From the NCBI RefSeq assembly GCF_022259695.1, contig NZ_CP092099.1, forward strand, positions 914,471-978,470: a stretch of 64,000 bases of DNA, in the 5' to 3' direction. This DNA is from Flaviramulus sp. BrNp1-15. GTDB taxonomy: Bacteria > Bacteroidota > Bacteroidia > Flavobacteriales > Flavobacteriaceae. The notes under the pieces were generated by a model. It made no database searches. It saw nothing but the letters and a program-made list of their open reading frames with translations, and was not told the DNA's origin. Both the position numbers and the translations under genes were made by a program. Within the stretch, counting starts at the first letter, position 1. Each line of letters opens with the position of its first letter. Of the stretch, positions 17,438-27,366 are shown piece by piece.

Positions 17438-18286
17438 TTAGGAAAGCTTTTCTAACATGCCTTTCCATCGTAAATTTCTAATAAACTTACCTTCTTCTTT
17501 AGTAACTAAATAATCGATTTTTTTCTTTTTGGCTTTAAAATAACCAGTTAAGTAATCTTTAAATAATGAAAAGCTTCCTTTCTTATAAGCGAGTTTTAAT
17601 GCAGAAATAAAAGTAATCATAAAACCATATCGCATTTTATACATAGCCTCACCTTGTAAGTATTTAGAAGCTTTGTTATAACTAATTCCAGTTGGTTTTA
17701 AATGTTTTACATGTAATGATTCATCGGTTAAAATTTCCCAACCGTAGTATTTTGCTAAAAGCTCATCCACAGTGTCCCAACCCATCGAAGGTTTAAGTTT
17801 ATCGATTTCTAAAAAACAATCTTTCCTATAGGCTTTTAAAGCACCACGAATATGGTCTTTTCGAGTTAAATTTTCTAAAACCCAATGGCCATTTTTTTCT
17901 ATATAACAAAATCCAGCTGCCATACCTAGTTTTGGATTGTTACCAAAATAAATAGAAAGTTGTTCTAAATAATTATCAGGAAAGATTAAATCGGCATCAA
18001 ATTTACAAACCACATCGTAGTTTTCATCAAGTGTTTCATAGCCTTTGTAAAAAGCATTTATAATTTTTGAACCGGGTAAATGTGCATTTGAAGATTTTGA
18101 ATTCACTAAAGAAATCCAAGAATACTTTTCAGTGTAAGCTTCAACAATGTTTTGTGTTCTGTCTGTTGAATTATCATTAACCACAACCAATTGCTTTGGT
18201 AAAAGCGTTTGGTTAATTAAAGAATCTATTGTTAGTGCAATGGAATCTTGTTCGTTGTGAGCAGGAATGATTATGTAGAAGTTCAA
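17438..18286 (-). CDS. Glycosyltransferase family 2
   Basis: 282-residue GT-A fold enzyme. The N-terminal FYIIIPAHNEQDSIALTI and VVNDNSTDRT bind the nucleotide sugar, and CKFDADLIF supplies the metal-binding DxD-like motif. GWDTVDELLAKYYGW is the acceptor or catalytic region. No transmembrane segment is evident, so it is cytoplasmic or membrane-associated. It starts with TTG and follows the methyltransferase gene by 23 nt on the same strand. Together with that gene it may belong to surface polysaccharide or lipid modification. Donor and acceptor are unknown. Confidence 0.87.
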   Translation of the reverse strand: MNFYIIIPAHNEQDSIALTIDSLINQTLLPKQLVVVNDNSTDRTQNIVEAYTEKYSWISLVNSKSSNAHLPGSKIINAFYKGYETLDENYDVVCKFDADLIFPDNYLEQLSIYFGNNPKLGMAAGFCYIEKNGHWVLENLTRKDHIRGALKAYRKDCFLEIDKLKPSMGWDTVDELLAKYYGWEILTDESLHVKHLKPTGISYNKASKYLQGEAMYKMRYGFMITFISALKLAYKKGSFSLFKDYLTGYFKAKKKKIDYLVTKEEGKFIRNLRWKGMLEKLS

Positions 18287-18309
18287 TGTTTAAAGTTTAG
18301 TATGCAAAG

Positions 18310-18831
18310 TTAAACTCTTTCTGCATAAACGATATAATATCTTGGAGTGAACCTACGTAAAATTGGTCGAATACCAATTTTTTTTGTTGGGTTAGTCCAT
18401 TTTTCACTGTCTATAATTTTCCATCCTGTTTTTTCTAATAACCAATCAAATTGCCAATCTTCAAATTCATGATAATGTCTGTCTAACATATCCGTCTTGC
18501 TTCTATAAGCAGAAGAAAACCACAGTTTAAGTGGAACACTGGCGACTAATTTGTCAGACTTTATAGATTTTAAAACAGTGAAAGGCGAAAGTAAATGTTC
18601 AAAAATTTCAAAGGCGGTCACTACATCCACACCAGAATTTTTTATGTTTGAAGTATCAACATCTAAATCTTCACCTTTTGTATTTTCAACCGTATATCCA
18701 TGCTCTTGCATAATGGTTGTAAACGGATTTTCAACACCTAGGTCTAAAATTGTTTCAGAGGTTGAAATATGTTTTTGTAAAAATTGAATAGTATGCTTAA
18801 AGCGTTTATTTGGAAATGTTTTTTCGTACAT
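18310..18831 (-). CDS. Class I SAM-dependent methyltransferase
   Basis: 173 residues. The glycine-poor motif I appears as ETILDLGVENPFTTIM, an acidic motif II ends GEDLDVD, and motif IV/V is VDVVTAFEIFEHLLSPFTVL, all in the order of a small Rossmann methyltransferase. The tail YHEFEDWQFDWLLEKTGWKI resembles Methyltransf_11/23 members acting on small molecules or glycolipids. It is the middle gene of a minus-strand run KAS III-methyltransferase-GT2, with gaps of about 25 nt. Target unknown. Confidence 0.8.
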   Translation of the reverse strand: MYEKTFPNKRFKHTIQFLQKHISTSETILDLGVENPFTTIMQEHGYTVENTKGEDLDVDTSNIKNSGVDVVTAFEIFEHLLSPFTVLKSIKSDKLVASVPLKLWFSSAYRSKTDMLDRHYHEFEDWQFDWLLEKTGWKIIDSEKWTNPTKKIGIRPILRRFTPRYYIVYAERV

Positions 18832-18860
18832 TTTTTAGATATTCCGCTTAAGCGGTAATA

Positions 18861-19919
18861 TTAATATTTGTAAACAATGGCGTTTATGTTCATACCTGCG
18901 CCAACACTTGCAAAAATAATAATATCACCTTTAGAAATGCTATGATTTTCTAATTGATTGTTTTTTACCAAATCAAAAAGCGTAGGAATCGTTGCTACAG
19001 AACTGTTACCAAGTTTATGAATACTCATGGGCATAATGCCTTGTGGAATCTCAGTTTCATATAGTTGATAAAGACGTTTTAAAATAGCTTCGTCCATTTT
19101 TTCATTAGCTTGATGTATAAATATTTTCTTTACATCTTTTATATCAACACCACTTTTATCTAAGCAGGATTTTATTGCTAAAGGCACATTGGTTAAGGCA
19201 AACTCATATATTTTGCGACCATCCATTTTAATGTAACGTGTATCTCTACACAGATCTTGATTATTGGAGTTGCCAAAAAATAAATAATAAGCTTCATCAT
19301 AAGTAAAGCTAGCTGTTTCATGAGCTAAAATTCCACAATCTTCATCAGTAGATTCAATAATAGTTGCGCCAGCACCATCAGAATAAATCATAGAATCTCT
19401 ATCGTGCTTATCAGTTACTCTTGAAAGTGTTTCGGTACCAATTACCAAACAGCGTTTTGCCATTCCAGATTTTATAAACGCTTGAGCTTGCACAACACCT
19501 TCAATCCAACCAGGACAACCAAAAAGGATGTCGTAAGCTATACATTTTGGGTTTTTAATTCGTAAACTGTGTTTAATTCTTGAAGCTAATGAAGGTAACA
19601 TATCACTTTGAATAGTGTTATGTTTAACATCGCCAAAATTATGAGCAACAATAATGTAATCAATAGTTTCTGGGTCTATTTTGGCATTAGCTATGGCTTT
19701 TTCTGCAGCAAAAAATCCTAAATCAGAAGAGTTTAAATGTGCTTTAGCATAGCGCCTTTCATCAATACCAGTTATAGCTTTAAATTTTCTTACAATAACT
19801 TCGTTTGGAGCCTCAATTACAGACCCGTCATTGTTTAAAAATTCATGGTTGTAAAAATTTTCATTCTTCTCTACATTAGAAGGAATGTAACTACCAGTGC
19901 CAGATATTTTAATATTCAT
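18861..19919 (-). CDS. 3-oxoacyl-ACP synthase III family protein (KAS III-like)
   Basis: 352-residue thiolase-fold condensing enzyme. The Cys-His-Asn triad is visible: C135 in FGCPGWIEG, H269 in IFIHQANEKMDEAI, and N305 in KLGNSSVAT. The length and the extra N-terminal region (YNHEFLNNDGSVIEAPNEV) differ from compact FabH and resemble the FabH-like/DarB-type synthases of Bacteroidota that make specialised acyl chains such as dialkylresorcinols or flexirubin precursors. No partner carrier protein is nearby, so housekeeping versus specialised function is open. Probably co-transcribed with the methyltransferase 29 nt downstream. Confidence 0.85.
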   Translation of the reverse strand: MNIKISGTGSYIPSNVEKNENFYNHEFLNNDGSVIEAPNEVIVRKFKAITGIDERRYAKAHLNSSDLGFFAAEKAIANAKIDPETIDYIIVAHNFGDVKHNTIQSDMLPSLASRIKHSLRIKNPKCIAYDILFGCPGWIEGVVQAQAFIKSGMAKRCLVIGTETLSRVTDKHDRDSMIYSDGAGATIIESTDEDCGILAHETASFTYDEAYYLFFGNSNNQDLCRDTRYIKMDGRKIYEFALTNVPLAIKSCLDKSGVDIKDVKKIFIHQANEKMDEAILKRLYQLYETEIPQGIMPMSIHKLGNSSVATIPTLFDLVKNNQLENHSISKGDIIIFASVGAGMNINAIVYKY

Positions 19920-20023
19920 AAATCAAAAAAATTGTCTTTAATTAATTTTATGTATGCAATTTAAAATCTTTTAATTAAAGGTGTTTTTGTATTCATTTTA
20001 ATTTACGATGTTCAAAAGCTAAA

Positions 20024-22873
20024 TTATGCTTCTACATAGTCTTCAATAGGTGCACAAGAACATATTAAGTTTCTATCGCCATAGGCGTCATCAACACGTC
20101 TAACACTAGGCCAGAACTTGTTTTCTCTTGCATAATCTAATGGATAAGCTGCCGCCTCACGAGTGTATGGTAAATGCCATTCATTGGCTGTAATCATTTC
20201 TAATGTATGTGGTGCATTCTTCAAAATATTATTTTCATCGTCTTTTGAAGTGTTATCAATTTCTTTTTTAATTGCTATCATAGCATCACAAAAACGGTCA
20301 ATTTCTGCTTTACTTTCGCTTTCTGTTGGTTCAATCATTAATGTTCCTGCTACAGGAAAAGACACAGTTGGTGCGTGAAACCCATAATCCATTAAACGTT
20401 TAGCAATGTCACTAACTTCAATCCCATTGGCTTTAAAAGGTCTGCAATCTACAATCATTTCATGGGCTGCACGCCCACGTTCACCAGAGTAAAGTGTTTC
20501 AAAACTACCTTCTAATCGTTTTTTAATATAATTGGCATTTAAAATTGCAATTTTTGTGGATTCTGTTAAGCCTTTAGCGCCTAACATTTTTATATAGCCA
20601 TAAGAAATCAAGCATACTAATGCAGAACCAAAAGGAGCTGCTGAAATTGCTGTAATAGCTTTGTCTCCACCAGTTTTTATTATGGGATTTCCAGGTAAAA
20701 AAGGCACTAATTGTTTAGCAACACATATAGGGCCAATACCAGGACCACCACCACCATGAGGAATAGCAAAAGTTTTATGTAAATTAAGATGACAAACGTC
20801 TGCCCCAATATTTCCAGGGTTTGTTAATCCAACTTGGGCGTTCATGTTGGCGCCATCCATATAAACTTGTCCGCCATTATCATGAATTATTTGGGTGATT
20901 TCTCTAATAGCCGACTCATAAACTCCGTGAGTTGATGGATAAGTTACCATTAATGCAGATAAATTATCTTTATGTAATTCTGCTTTTTCGCGTAAATCGT
21001 CAATGTCAATATTGCCTTCTTCAGTCGATTTTGTAACAATCACTTTCATACCTGCCATAACTGCACTTGCCGGATTAGTACCGTGTGCAGAAGATGGAAT
21101 TAAACAAATATTTCTGTGATGATCACCTCTTGATTCATGGTATGCTTTAATAACCATAAGACCAGCAAACTCACCTTGAGCACCAGAATTTGGTTGTAAT
21201 GATGTAGCAGCAAAACCTGTAATTTCAGTTAGCTGATCTTCTAATTCTTTCAAAACAGTTTGATAACCTTTTGCTTGTTTTATAGGAACAAAAGGATGAA
21301 TATTTGCCCATTTATAAATACTTAAAGGAAGCATTTCAGAAGCAGCATTCAATTTCATGGTACAAGAACCAAGTGAAATCATAGAGTGATTTAATGCTAA
21401 ATCTTTACGTTCTAAAGATTTTATATATCGCATTAATTCAGTTTCAGAATGGTAAGTGTTAAAAACAGGTTCTGTTAAAAATTCTGATGTTCTTTGGATC
21501 GATTTTTCAATCTCATTTGAGTCCTTAGTCGCTGAAATAATAATAGTTTCCTTATTTGCAGCTTCGGCAAAAACAGAAATTAAGTAATTAATATCTCTAA
21601 CAGATGTAGTTTCATTTATCGAAATTGTTACTGTTTCATTATCCGGATAAAATAAATTAACTCTTTTGTCAGTTGCTACTTTCTTTATCTTTTTTGCTTT
21701 TGTTTTTATTTGAAGCGTATCAAAATAAGACGTATTTACTTGATTATAACCTAACTTTTCTAAGGCACTAGCTAAAGCTGCTGTTTTATTATGAACTTTA
21801 TTTGCTATAAATGTTAACCCTTTAGGGCCATGATAAACAGCATACATACTAGCCATAACTGCTAATAGTACTTGTGCTGTACAAATATTAGATGTGGCTT
21901 TATCGCGTTTAATGTGTTGTTCTCTAGTTTGCAGTGCCATACGTAAAGCTCTGTTGCCACTAGCATCTTTTGTAACACCAATTATACGTCCTGGTAAATC
22001 TCTCTTATAAGCTTCTTTAGTGGCAAAATAAGCAGCATGTGGACCACCATAACCCATAGGGATTCCAAAACGTTGTGTAGTTCCTACTACTACATCGGCA
22101 CCAAACTTACCAGGTGCTTCAAGTTTTACTAAACTTAAAATATCTGCAGCAACAGCAACTTTTATTTGCGCTTCATTAGCTTTATGAATGAATGTTTTTA
22201 TATCTGTTATTTGTCCATCTTTTCCAGGATATTGTAAAATAGCACCAAAAAATTCAGAAGAAAATTCAAAAGTATCTTCATTTCCAATTACTAATTCAAT
22301 ACCAATTGGGTTAGCTCTTGTTTGTAATAATGATAGGGTTTGTGGTAATATATTTTCAGAAACAAAAAACTTATTAATACCTGCTTTTTTCTGAACACGT
22401 TCGCGAACAGCAAAAAGTAAACTCATAGCTTCAGCAGCTGCTGTACTTTCATCTAGAAGTGATGCATTCGCAATTTCCATACCTGTTAAATCTATAACCA
22501 TGGTTTGAAAATTTAAAAGCGCTTCTAGTCTTCCTTGAGCAATTTCTGCCTGATATGGTGTATAAGCTGTATACCAACCTGGGTTTTCAAGAATATTTCG
22601 TTGAATTACTGCAGGTAAAATGGTTGGGTGATAACCTAAGCCAATGTATGTTTTGTATACTTTATTTTTTTTAGACAATTTATGTATATGAAGTAGATAT
22701 TCATACTCAGTCATAGGTTCATCTAAATTTAACCCATTTTTTAAGCGAATATCATCTGGAATAGTTTCATAAATTAATTGATCTAATGAGTCGACTCCAA
22801 TCGTTTTTAACATAAGATTTTGGTCGTCTTCTCTAGGACCAATATGACGCAGTGCAAAAGCGTTTGTATTCAT
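20024..22873 (-). CDS. gcvP: Glycine dehydrogenase (decarboxylating), glycine cleavage P-protein
   Basis: Full-length, 949-residue PLP-dependent P-protein of the glycine cleavage system, which decarboxylates glycine and passes the aminomethyl group to lipoyl H-protein. N-terminal domain motifs include ALRHIGPRE and [20 protein letters not shown] (quoted in parts), and the PLP lysine is K700 in [15 protein letters not shown]. The open frame reaches 22912, but ATG at 22873 gives the standard start [15 protein letters not shown] and the usual family length. gcvT and gcvH are not adjacent, which is common in Flavobacteriia. Convergent or divergent neighbours suggest its own transcription unit. 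Confidence 0.96.
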   Translation of the reverse strand: MNTNAFALRHIGPREDDQNLMLKTIGVDSLDQLIYETIPDDIRLKNGLNLDEPMTEYEYLLHIHKLSKKNKVYKTYIGLGYHPTILPAVIQRNILENPGWYTAYTPYQAEIAQGRLEALLNFQTMVIDLTGMEIANASLLDESTAAAEAMSLLFAVRERVQKKAGINKFFVSENILPQTLSLLQTRANPIGIELVIGNEDTFEFSSEFFGAILQYPGKDGQITDIKTFIHKANEAQIKVAVAADILSLVKLEAPGKFGADVVVGTTQRFGIPMGYGGPHAAYFATKEAYKRDLPGRIIGVTKDASGNRALRMALQTREQHIKRDKATSNICTAQVLLAVMASMYAVYHGPKGLTFIANKVHNKTAALASALEKLGYNQVNTSYFDTLQIKTKAKKIKKVATDKRVNLFYPDNETVTISINETTSVRDINYLISVFAEAANKETIIISATKDSNEIEKSIQRTSEFLTEPVFNTYHSETELMRYIKSLERKDLALNHSMISLGSCTMKLNAASEMLPLSIYKWANIHPFVPIKQAKGYQTVLKELEDQLTEITGFAATSLQPNSGAQGEFAGLMVIKAYHESRGDHHRNICLIPSSAHGTNPASAVMAGMKVIVTKSTEEGNIDIDDLREKAELHKDNLSALMVTYPSTHGVYESAIREITQIIHDNGGQVYMDGANMNAQVGLTNPGNIGADVCHLNLHKTFAIPHGGGGPGIGPICVAKQLVPFLPGNPIIKTGGDKAITAISAAPFGSALVCLISYGYIKMLGAKGLTESTKIAILNANYIKKRLEGSFETLYSGERGRAAHEMIVDCRPFKANGIEVSDIAKRLMDYGFHAPTVSFPVAGTLMIEPTESESKAEIDRFCDAMIAIKKEIDNTSKDDENNILKNAPHTLEMITANEWHLPYTREAAAYPLDYARENKFWPSVRRVDDAYGDRNLICSCAPIEDYVEA

Positions 22874-22981
22874 TAAAGTAGAATTGATTATATAATTCGC
22901 AAAAATAAACAATAAAAAGTGTGTTTTATTGTCAAAAATGGAAAGTTTTTAACCATTTGAAAACGTTATTAACAGTTTGCT

Positions 22982-22989
22982 TACTTTTG
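22982..22989 (+). promoter_or_regulatory. -7 box TACTTTTG immediately before an ATG
   Basis: An exact TAnnTTTG match ending 4 nt before the start codon at 22994. A TTTG at 22956-22959 could be the -33 element, though its spacing (22 bp) is on the long side. The transcript would start at or next to the ATG. Confidence 0.45.
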
Positions 22990-22993
22990 TTGT

Positions 22994-23827
22994 ATGCAAG
23001 TGTTTAAAAAGCTTTTAAGTTTTTATATACATAGTAGTATTCATGTGGCTTTATCGGTGTATTCGTTGACTTGGATAACACTTATTGAGTATGGTTTGCC
23101 TTATGATGAAAATGTGTTGTATTTTATATTTTATGCATCAATAACAGGGTATAATTTTGTAAAGTATTTTGGTGTTGCAAAATTCCATCACAGAAGCTTA
23201 ACAAATTGGCTGAAAATTATACAAATATTTTCATTTTTTAGTTTTGTATTGATGTGTTATTATGCTTTTCAATTAAGCACAAAAACATTGTATTACATTG
23301 TTAGCTTTGGTGTTATTACATTTTTATATGCCATTCCTTTTTTGCCAAAACGGTTGTTTGTAGATAGTAAGCATAATTTGCGGAGTATTGGCGGACTTAA
23401 AATATATTTAATAGCTTTAGTTTGGAGTGGTGTAACTGTTTTTTTGCCGTTAATAGAAAATAATTATTCAATAAATGATGATGTTATTTTAACTGGAATA
23501 CAGCGTTTTATTTTTATAATTGTTTTAATGTTACCTTTTGAAATAAGAGATTTAAGTTATGATAGTTTAAAGCTTTCTACTGTGCCACAAAAAATAGGTG
23601 TAAAGCAAACAAAAGGAGTGGGTATGCTGTTGTTGCTTATTTTTTTCTTCTTAGAATTTTTTAAGAATGAAATTAGCGAAGTAACCATTGGTATTTTGCT
23701 TTTAATAACAATATTAACTTTGTTATTTTTAATTTTCTCTAAAGTTAATCAAGGTAAGTATTACAGTGCGTTATGGGTTGAAGGTTTGCCTATAGTATGG
23801 CTTTTACTTGTATTGTATTTTTATTAA
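22994..23827 (+). CDS. UbiA-like polytopic membrane protein
   Basis: 277 residues with about eight hydrophobic spans and little else. The segment LPFEIRDLSYDSLKLSTVPQKIG resembles the second aspartate-rich motif of UbiA prenyltransferases (DxxxD ... lP..iG; here RDLSYDSLK). The first motif (usually NDxxD) is replaced by YNFVKYFG, so catalytic competence is uncertain. The gene is monocistronic, divergent from gcvP and convergent with the anti-sigma gene, overlapping it by 4 nt. A -7 box ends 4 nt before its ATG. Confidence 0.55.
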   Translation: MQVFKKLLSFYIHSSIHVALSVYSLTWITLIEYGLPYDENVLYFIFYASITGYNFVKYFGVAKFHHRSLTNWLKIIQIFSFFSFVLMCYYAFQLSTKTLYYIVSFGVITFLYAIPFLPKRLFVDSKHNLRSIGGLKIYLIALVWSGVTVFLPLIENNYSINDDVILTGIQRFIFIIVLMLPFEIRDLSYDSLKLSTVPQKIGVKQTKGVGMLLLLIFFFLEFFKNEISEVTIGILLLITILTLLFLIFSKVNQGKYYSALWVEGLPIVWLLLVLYFY

Positions 23828-24084
23828 AGAGAATGTTCTTTTAAGGCTTTTTCAAAATCTTTTTTCATTGCTTCTTTACAATCCTTATCTAAACATTCTA
23901 CTTCCGAAGTTTTAATTGTACGGGTTAGTTTAGAGTTGTTTTTTGTGTAATCTCTACAGGCTCTACAGTAAATTAAATGAATGTTGAGTTTTATTTTCTC
24001 CCAAAGTGTAGCTTCTTTATATTGTGTTTTATCGCAAACATGATTTGCTTTTTCACAAGGGATTTTAATTTTAAACTTACCCAT
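23824..24084 (-). CDS. Small zinc anti-sigma-like protein
   Basis: 86 residues. It contains HLIYCRACRDY, an HxxxCxxC motif as in zinc-binding anti-sigma (ZAS) proteins, plus further cysteines (PCEKANHVCDK, VECLDKDCK). There is no transmembrane helix, so it would act in the cytoplasm. The frame is open to 24111, but the ATG at 24084, 2 nt after the ECF sigma stop, gives the better start. Its position directly downstream of the sigma gene supports a sigma-binding role. Six cysteines suggest metal or redox sensing, by inference. Confidence 0.7.
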   Translation of the reverse strand: MGKFKIKIPCEKANHVCDKTQYKEATLWEKIKLNIHLIYCRACRDYTKNNSKLTRTIKTSEVECLDKDCKEAMKKDFEKALKEHSL

Positions 24085-24086
24085 AA

Positions 24087-24641
24087 TTAAAACCAATTTT
24101 CTTTTAAACAATCAGCCATAGCGGTTCGTGCCCTATGAATGATTACCCAAAGGTTAGACGCTGTAATATTCAATTCATTACAAATTACTTCGGTTTCAAA
24201 ACCTTGAATGGTTTTCATTTTAAAAACCTCAGCTTGTTTCTTTGGTAATTTGCTTAAGCATTTGTGTATAGCATCACCAAGCTCTTCATTTTGCATACTG
24301 TCTTCAGCAGTTTTATCAAAAGAATCTGCAACACGTTCTTCAAGCCAATCACCTTCAGTTTCAGAATCGCCATTGTAGGTTATACGCACTTCGGCTTTTC
24401 CTTTATTAGAATTTATTTTACGGTAATAATCAATAATTTTTCGCTTTAAAATAGAGATAAGCCATGTGCGCTCGCTAGCTTCTCCTTTAAAGTTTTTCAT
24501 AGATTTTAAACCAGCCAAAAAAGTGTCTTGTACCAAATCTTGCGCCATCTCTCTGTCACTAACACGAGAAACGGTATAGTTGAATAAGTAGTCGGAATAT
24601 AAATCTATCCACTTATTCGGATTTATTTTATGATTGGGCAT
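24087..24641 (-). CDS. ECF-type RNA polymerase sigma factor (sigma-70 family)
   Basis: 184 residues with region 2 at about 8-80 (YLFNYTVSRVSDREMAQDLVQDTFL, core DLVQDTF) and region 4 at about 125-180 (LPKKQAEVFKMKTIQG ... ICNELNITASNLWVIIHRARTAM). The GFETEVICNELNIT helix-turn-helix is typical of ECF sigmas of the stress type. It is followed after 2 nt by the ZAS-like gene, a standard sigma/anti-sigma arrangement. Targets cannot be deduced; an autoregulated promoter would be expected upstream of 24641 but was not identified. Confidence 0.92.
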   Translation of the reverse strand: MPNHKINPNKWIDLYSDYLFNYTVSRVSDREMAQDLVQDTFLAGLKSMKNFKGEASERTWLISILKRKIIDYYRKINSNKGKAEVRITYNGDSETEGDWLEERVADSFDKTAEDSMQNEELGDAIHKCLSKLPKKQAEVFKMKTIQGFETEVICNELNITASNLWVIIHRARTAMADCLKENWF

Positions 24642-24690
24642 TATTGATATACTTTTTTGAATATCAAAAATAAGGTAAAAAATTGGATAT

Positions 24691-26733
24691 TTATTTCTTA
24701 ATTAATCCAGCACGTTTTAACAAAGCTTCAGAATTTGGCTCATGACCTCTAAAGCGTTTGTAAAGTATCATTGGTTTTTCTGTTCCTCCCTTGCTTAGCA
24801 CGTTTTCTTTAAACTTATTGGCAACAGTTTTATTAAAAACACCTTTTTCTTTAAAATATTCAAAAGCATCAGCATCTAAAACCTCTGCCCATTTGTAACT
24901 ATAATAGCCAGACGAATAACCACCCTGGAAAATATGAGAAAAAGAAGTGCTCATACAATTTTCTGCAACATCAGGGTAGAGTTTGGTGCCTTCAAATGCT
25001 TTTTCTTCATGCGCTTTTACGCTTTTTATGGTATATGGTGAGTCGCCTGCATGCCAACTCATATCTAGCAAACCAAAACTTAACTGACGCAATGTTTGCA
25101 TGCCTTCATGAAACGTAGAAGATTCTTTTATTTTATTTACTAAATCCATCGGTATAACTTCACCGGTTTCATAATGTGTTGCAAACAACTCTAATGCTTC
25201 TTTTTCGTAACACCAGTTTTCTAAAACCTGACTTGGTAATTCTACAAAATCCCAATACACACTGGTGCCCGATAAACTTGGGTAAGTAGTATTTGCAAGC
25301 ATGCCATGTAATGCATGACCAAACTCATGAAACAAAGTAGTTACTTCGTTAAAAGTTAAAAGTGATGGCTTTGTTTTTGTTGGTTTTGTAAAATTGCAAA
25401 CTATTGAAATGTGAGGTCTGCTATTTTTTTCGTCTTTAATGTATTGCGGTTTGTAACTCGTCATCCACGCGCCGTTACGTTTTCCTGGTCTTGGAAAAAA
25501 ATCGGCATAAAAAATAGACACTAAATCACCCTTGCTGTCTGTAACTTTATAGGTTAAAACATCCTCATGGTATTTGTCTATTGTGTTAATTTCCTCAAAA
25601 TTTAAATCGAACAACTTTTTGGCAACTTTAAAAACACCATTAATAACATTTTCTAGTTTGAAATAGGGTTTTAACTTTTCGTCATCTAAGTCAAATAGTT
25701 TTTGTTTTAGTTTTTCAGAATAATAAGCACCATCCCATTTTTCAAGATGGTCAATTTTATCTAAATCTTTTGCGAAGTTTTCAAGATTTTTAAATTCTCT
25801 TTCGGCAGCAGGTTTAGCTTTTTCTAAAAGTTCATTTAAAAAAGACTGAACTTTCTCTGGAGTTTCTGCCATACGCTCTTCAAGAACAAAGTGTGCATGG
25901 GTTTTGTAACCTAAAAGTGTGGCGCGTTCATGTCTTAACTTTACAATGTCTAGAACATTATTTTGGTTGTCAAGCTTATCGCCTTTAAAAGATTTTGAAC
26001 CAGCGGCAAGCGATAGTTTTTTGCGTAATTCACGATTATCAGCATAAGTCATAAACGGAATATAGCTAGGATAATCTAACGTGAATAGCCATCCTTCTTT
26101 ATCTTTTGATTCTGCTAATTGTTTTGCGGCTTCTTTAGCGCCATCTGGAAGACCAGCCAAATCAGCTTCATCGTTAATTAGCATTTCAAATTTGTTGGTT
26201 TCAGCTAAAACATTCTCACCGAATTTTAATTTTAACTGACTTAACTTTTTGTCTATTTCACGAAGTTTTTGCTTCTTGTCTTCAGGTAAATTAGCACCGT
26301 TTCTAGAAAAGCTTTTATATTTTTTATCAAGAAGCGTTTCTTGTTCTGTAGTTAAATTTAAAGTGTTTTTGGCATCGTAAACAGTTTTAACACGTTTAAA
26401 TAATTCCTCATTTAAGGTAATGTCATTACTAAATTCAGCTAGCAAAGGCGAAACTTCTTGAGCTATTTTTTGAATAGTCTTGTTGGTTTCAGCAGAATTT
26501 AAATTAAAAAATATGCTTGAAATTCTATCTAATTGCTCACCAGAAAAATCTAAAGCTTCAATAGTATTTTTAAATGTAGCAGCTTCATTATTATTTACAA
26601 TATTATCAATCTCTGTTTTAGCGTCCTTTATGGCTTTTTTAAAGGCTGGTAAATAATGTTCATCTTTAATTTTTGAAAAAGGAGCAGTGTTATATTTAGT
26701 ATTAAACGAATTATTTAATATATTTTTTGTCAT
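24691..26733 (-). CDS. M3-family oligopeptidase (oligopeptidase A/dipeptidyl carboxypeptidase type)
   Basis: 680-residue zinc peptidase of the thimet oligopeptidase family, degrading short peptides in the cytoplasm. The catalytic motif is HEFGHALHG (H469, E470, H473), with the third zinc ligand expected in the downstream segment ELPSQVLENWCYE. The C-terminal GGYSSGYYSYKWAEVLDADAF block is also diagnostic (core YSSGYYSYKW). No signal peptide is seen, so the protein is probably cytoplasmic. It is monocistronic, 49 nt downstream of the sigma gene start and on the same strand. Confidence 0.95.
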   Translation of the reverse strand: MTKNILNNSFNTKYNTAPFSKIKDEHYLPAFKKAIKDAKTEIDNIVNNNEAATFKNTIEALDFSGEQLDRISSIFFNLNSAETNKTIQKIAQEVSPLLAEFSNDITLNEELFKRVKTVYDAKNTLNLTTEQETLLDKKYKSFSRNGANLPEDKKQKLREIDKKLSQLKLKFGENVLAETNKFEMLINDEADLAGLPDGAKEAAKQLAESKDKEGWLFTLDYPSYIPFMTYADNRELRKKLSLAAGSKSFKGDKLDNQNNVLDIVKLRHERATLLGYKTHAHFVLEERMAETPEKVQSFLNELLEKAKPAAEREFKNLENFAKDLDKIDHLEKWDGAYYSEKLKQKLFDLDDEKLKPYFKLENVINGVFKVAKKLFDLNFEEINTIDKYHEDVLTYKVTDSKGDLVSIFYADFFPRPGKRNGAWMTSYKPQYIKDEKNSRPHISIVCNFTKPTKTKPSLLTFNEVTTLFHEFGHALHGMLANTTYPSLSGTSVYWDFVELPSQVLENWCYEKEALELFATHYETGEVIPMDLVNKIKESSTFHEGMQTLRQLSFGLLDMSWHAGDSPYTIKSVKAHEEKAFEGTKLYPDVAENCMSTSFSHIFQGGYSSGYYSYKWAEVLDADAFEYFKEKGVFNKTVANKFKENVLSKGGTEKPMILYKRFRGHEPNSEALLKRAGLIKK

Positions 26734-26791
26734 TTTTAAAAGAAATATGTTAAAACTGAATCTTATTATGTATGCATAATAAAATTTTTTA

Positions 26792-26799
26792 TATGTTTG
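26792..26799 (+). promoter_or_regulatory. -7 box TATGTTTG in the purE 3' intergenic region
   Basis: An exact TAnnTTTG match on the plus strand in a gap that has no plus-strand gene. It would start a transcript near 26805 that runs into the hairpin at 26853-26880. No good -33 TTG is present. Confidence 0.3.
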
Positions 26800-26804
26800 C
26801 CAAC

Positions 26805-26882
26805 AACAATTTGCAGAGTGACTAACTCATGAGAATTATTTGTTAATAGCTGAAAAGCCCTGAGTAATATCGGGGCTTTTTT
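26805..26882 (+). ncRNA. Candidate small RNA ending in an intrinsic terminator
   Basis: About 78 nt between a consensus-like -7 box and a GC-rich hairpin followed by six T residues on the plus strand. The interval contains the short palindrome ctcatgag and no open reading frame. It could equally be spacer with a terminator that serves purE on the opposite strand. No known RNA family is recognised. Confidence 0.25.
26853..26882. terminator. Intrinsic terminator at the 3' end of purE
   Basis: AAAAGCCC (26853-26860) pairs with GGGCTTTT (26873-26880), and the stem can extend inward with a wobble and GA/TC pairs. On the minus strand it lies immediately after the purE stop and is followed by four T residues. 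On the plus strand the T run is six. Confidence 0.75.
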
Positions 26883-27364
26883 CATTTTAAATCTTTAGCA
26901 GATTCGTTTACCTTTATTTTTAAGCCTTCTTTATAGGCTATAATTTTGTCTAGAACACATTTATCACTAGTTCCTATAATTTGAGCGGCAAGTATACCAG
27001 CATTTTTGGCTCCGTTTAAGGCTACTGTTGCTACAGGAACGCCTCCAGGCATTTGTAAAATAGATAAAACAGAATCCCAACCATCAATAGAGTTGCTGCT
27101 TTTTACAGGAACACCAATTACTGGTAAAGGTGATAAAGAAGCAATCATTCCAGGTAAATGAGCAGCACCTCCTGCTCCAGCAATAATTACCGAAAAGCCT
27201 CTAGTATGAGCATTTTTACCGTAATCGAATAGCTTTTCTGGTGTACGGTGCGCAGAAACAATATCAACTTCAACCTCTATGTCAAACCCTTTTAACATTT
27301 CTACCGCGTCTTGCATAACTGGTAGATCGCTTTTGCTACCCATAATAACTCCTACTTTGCTCAT
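26882..27364 (-). CDS. purE: 5-(carboxyamino)imidazole ribonucleotide mutase
   Basis: 160-residue class I PurE converting N5-CAIR to CAIR in purine synthesis. It has GSKSDLPVMQDAVEML, SAHRTPEKLFDYG with the catalytic histidine, AGAGGAAHLPGMIASLSPLPVIGVPV in the core (AGAGGAAHLPG) and the C-terminal NAGILAAQI. Length is standard. The gene starts 2 nt after the purK stop, forming a purK-purE operon. The intrinsic terminator lies directly downstream. Confidence 0.97.
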   Translation of the reverse strand: MSKVGVIMGSKSDLPVMQDAVEMLKGFDIEVEVDIVSAHRTPEKLFDYGKNAHTRGFSVIIAGAGGAAHLPGMIASLSPLPVIGVPVKSSNSIDGWDSVLSILQMPGGVPVATVALNGAKNAGILAAQIIGTSDKCVLDKIIAYKEGLKIKVNESAKDLK

Positions 27365-27366
27365 AA

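Noticed and set aside
22874-22912. Longer gcvP start
   Set aside because: The extra 13 residues are hydrophobic and non-conserved; the ATG at 22873 gives the family's usual start and length.
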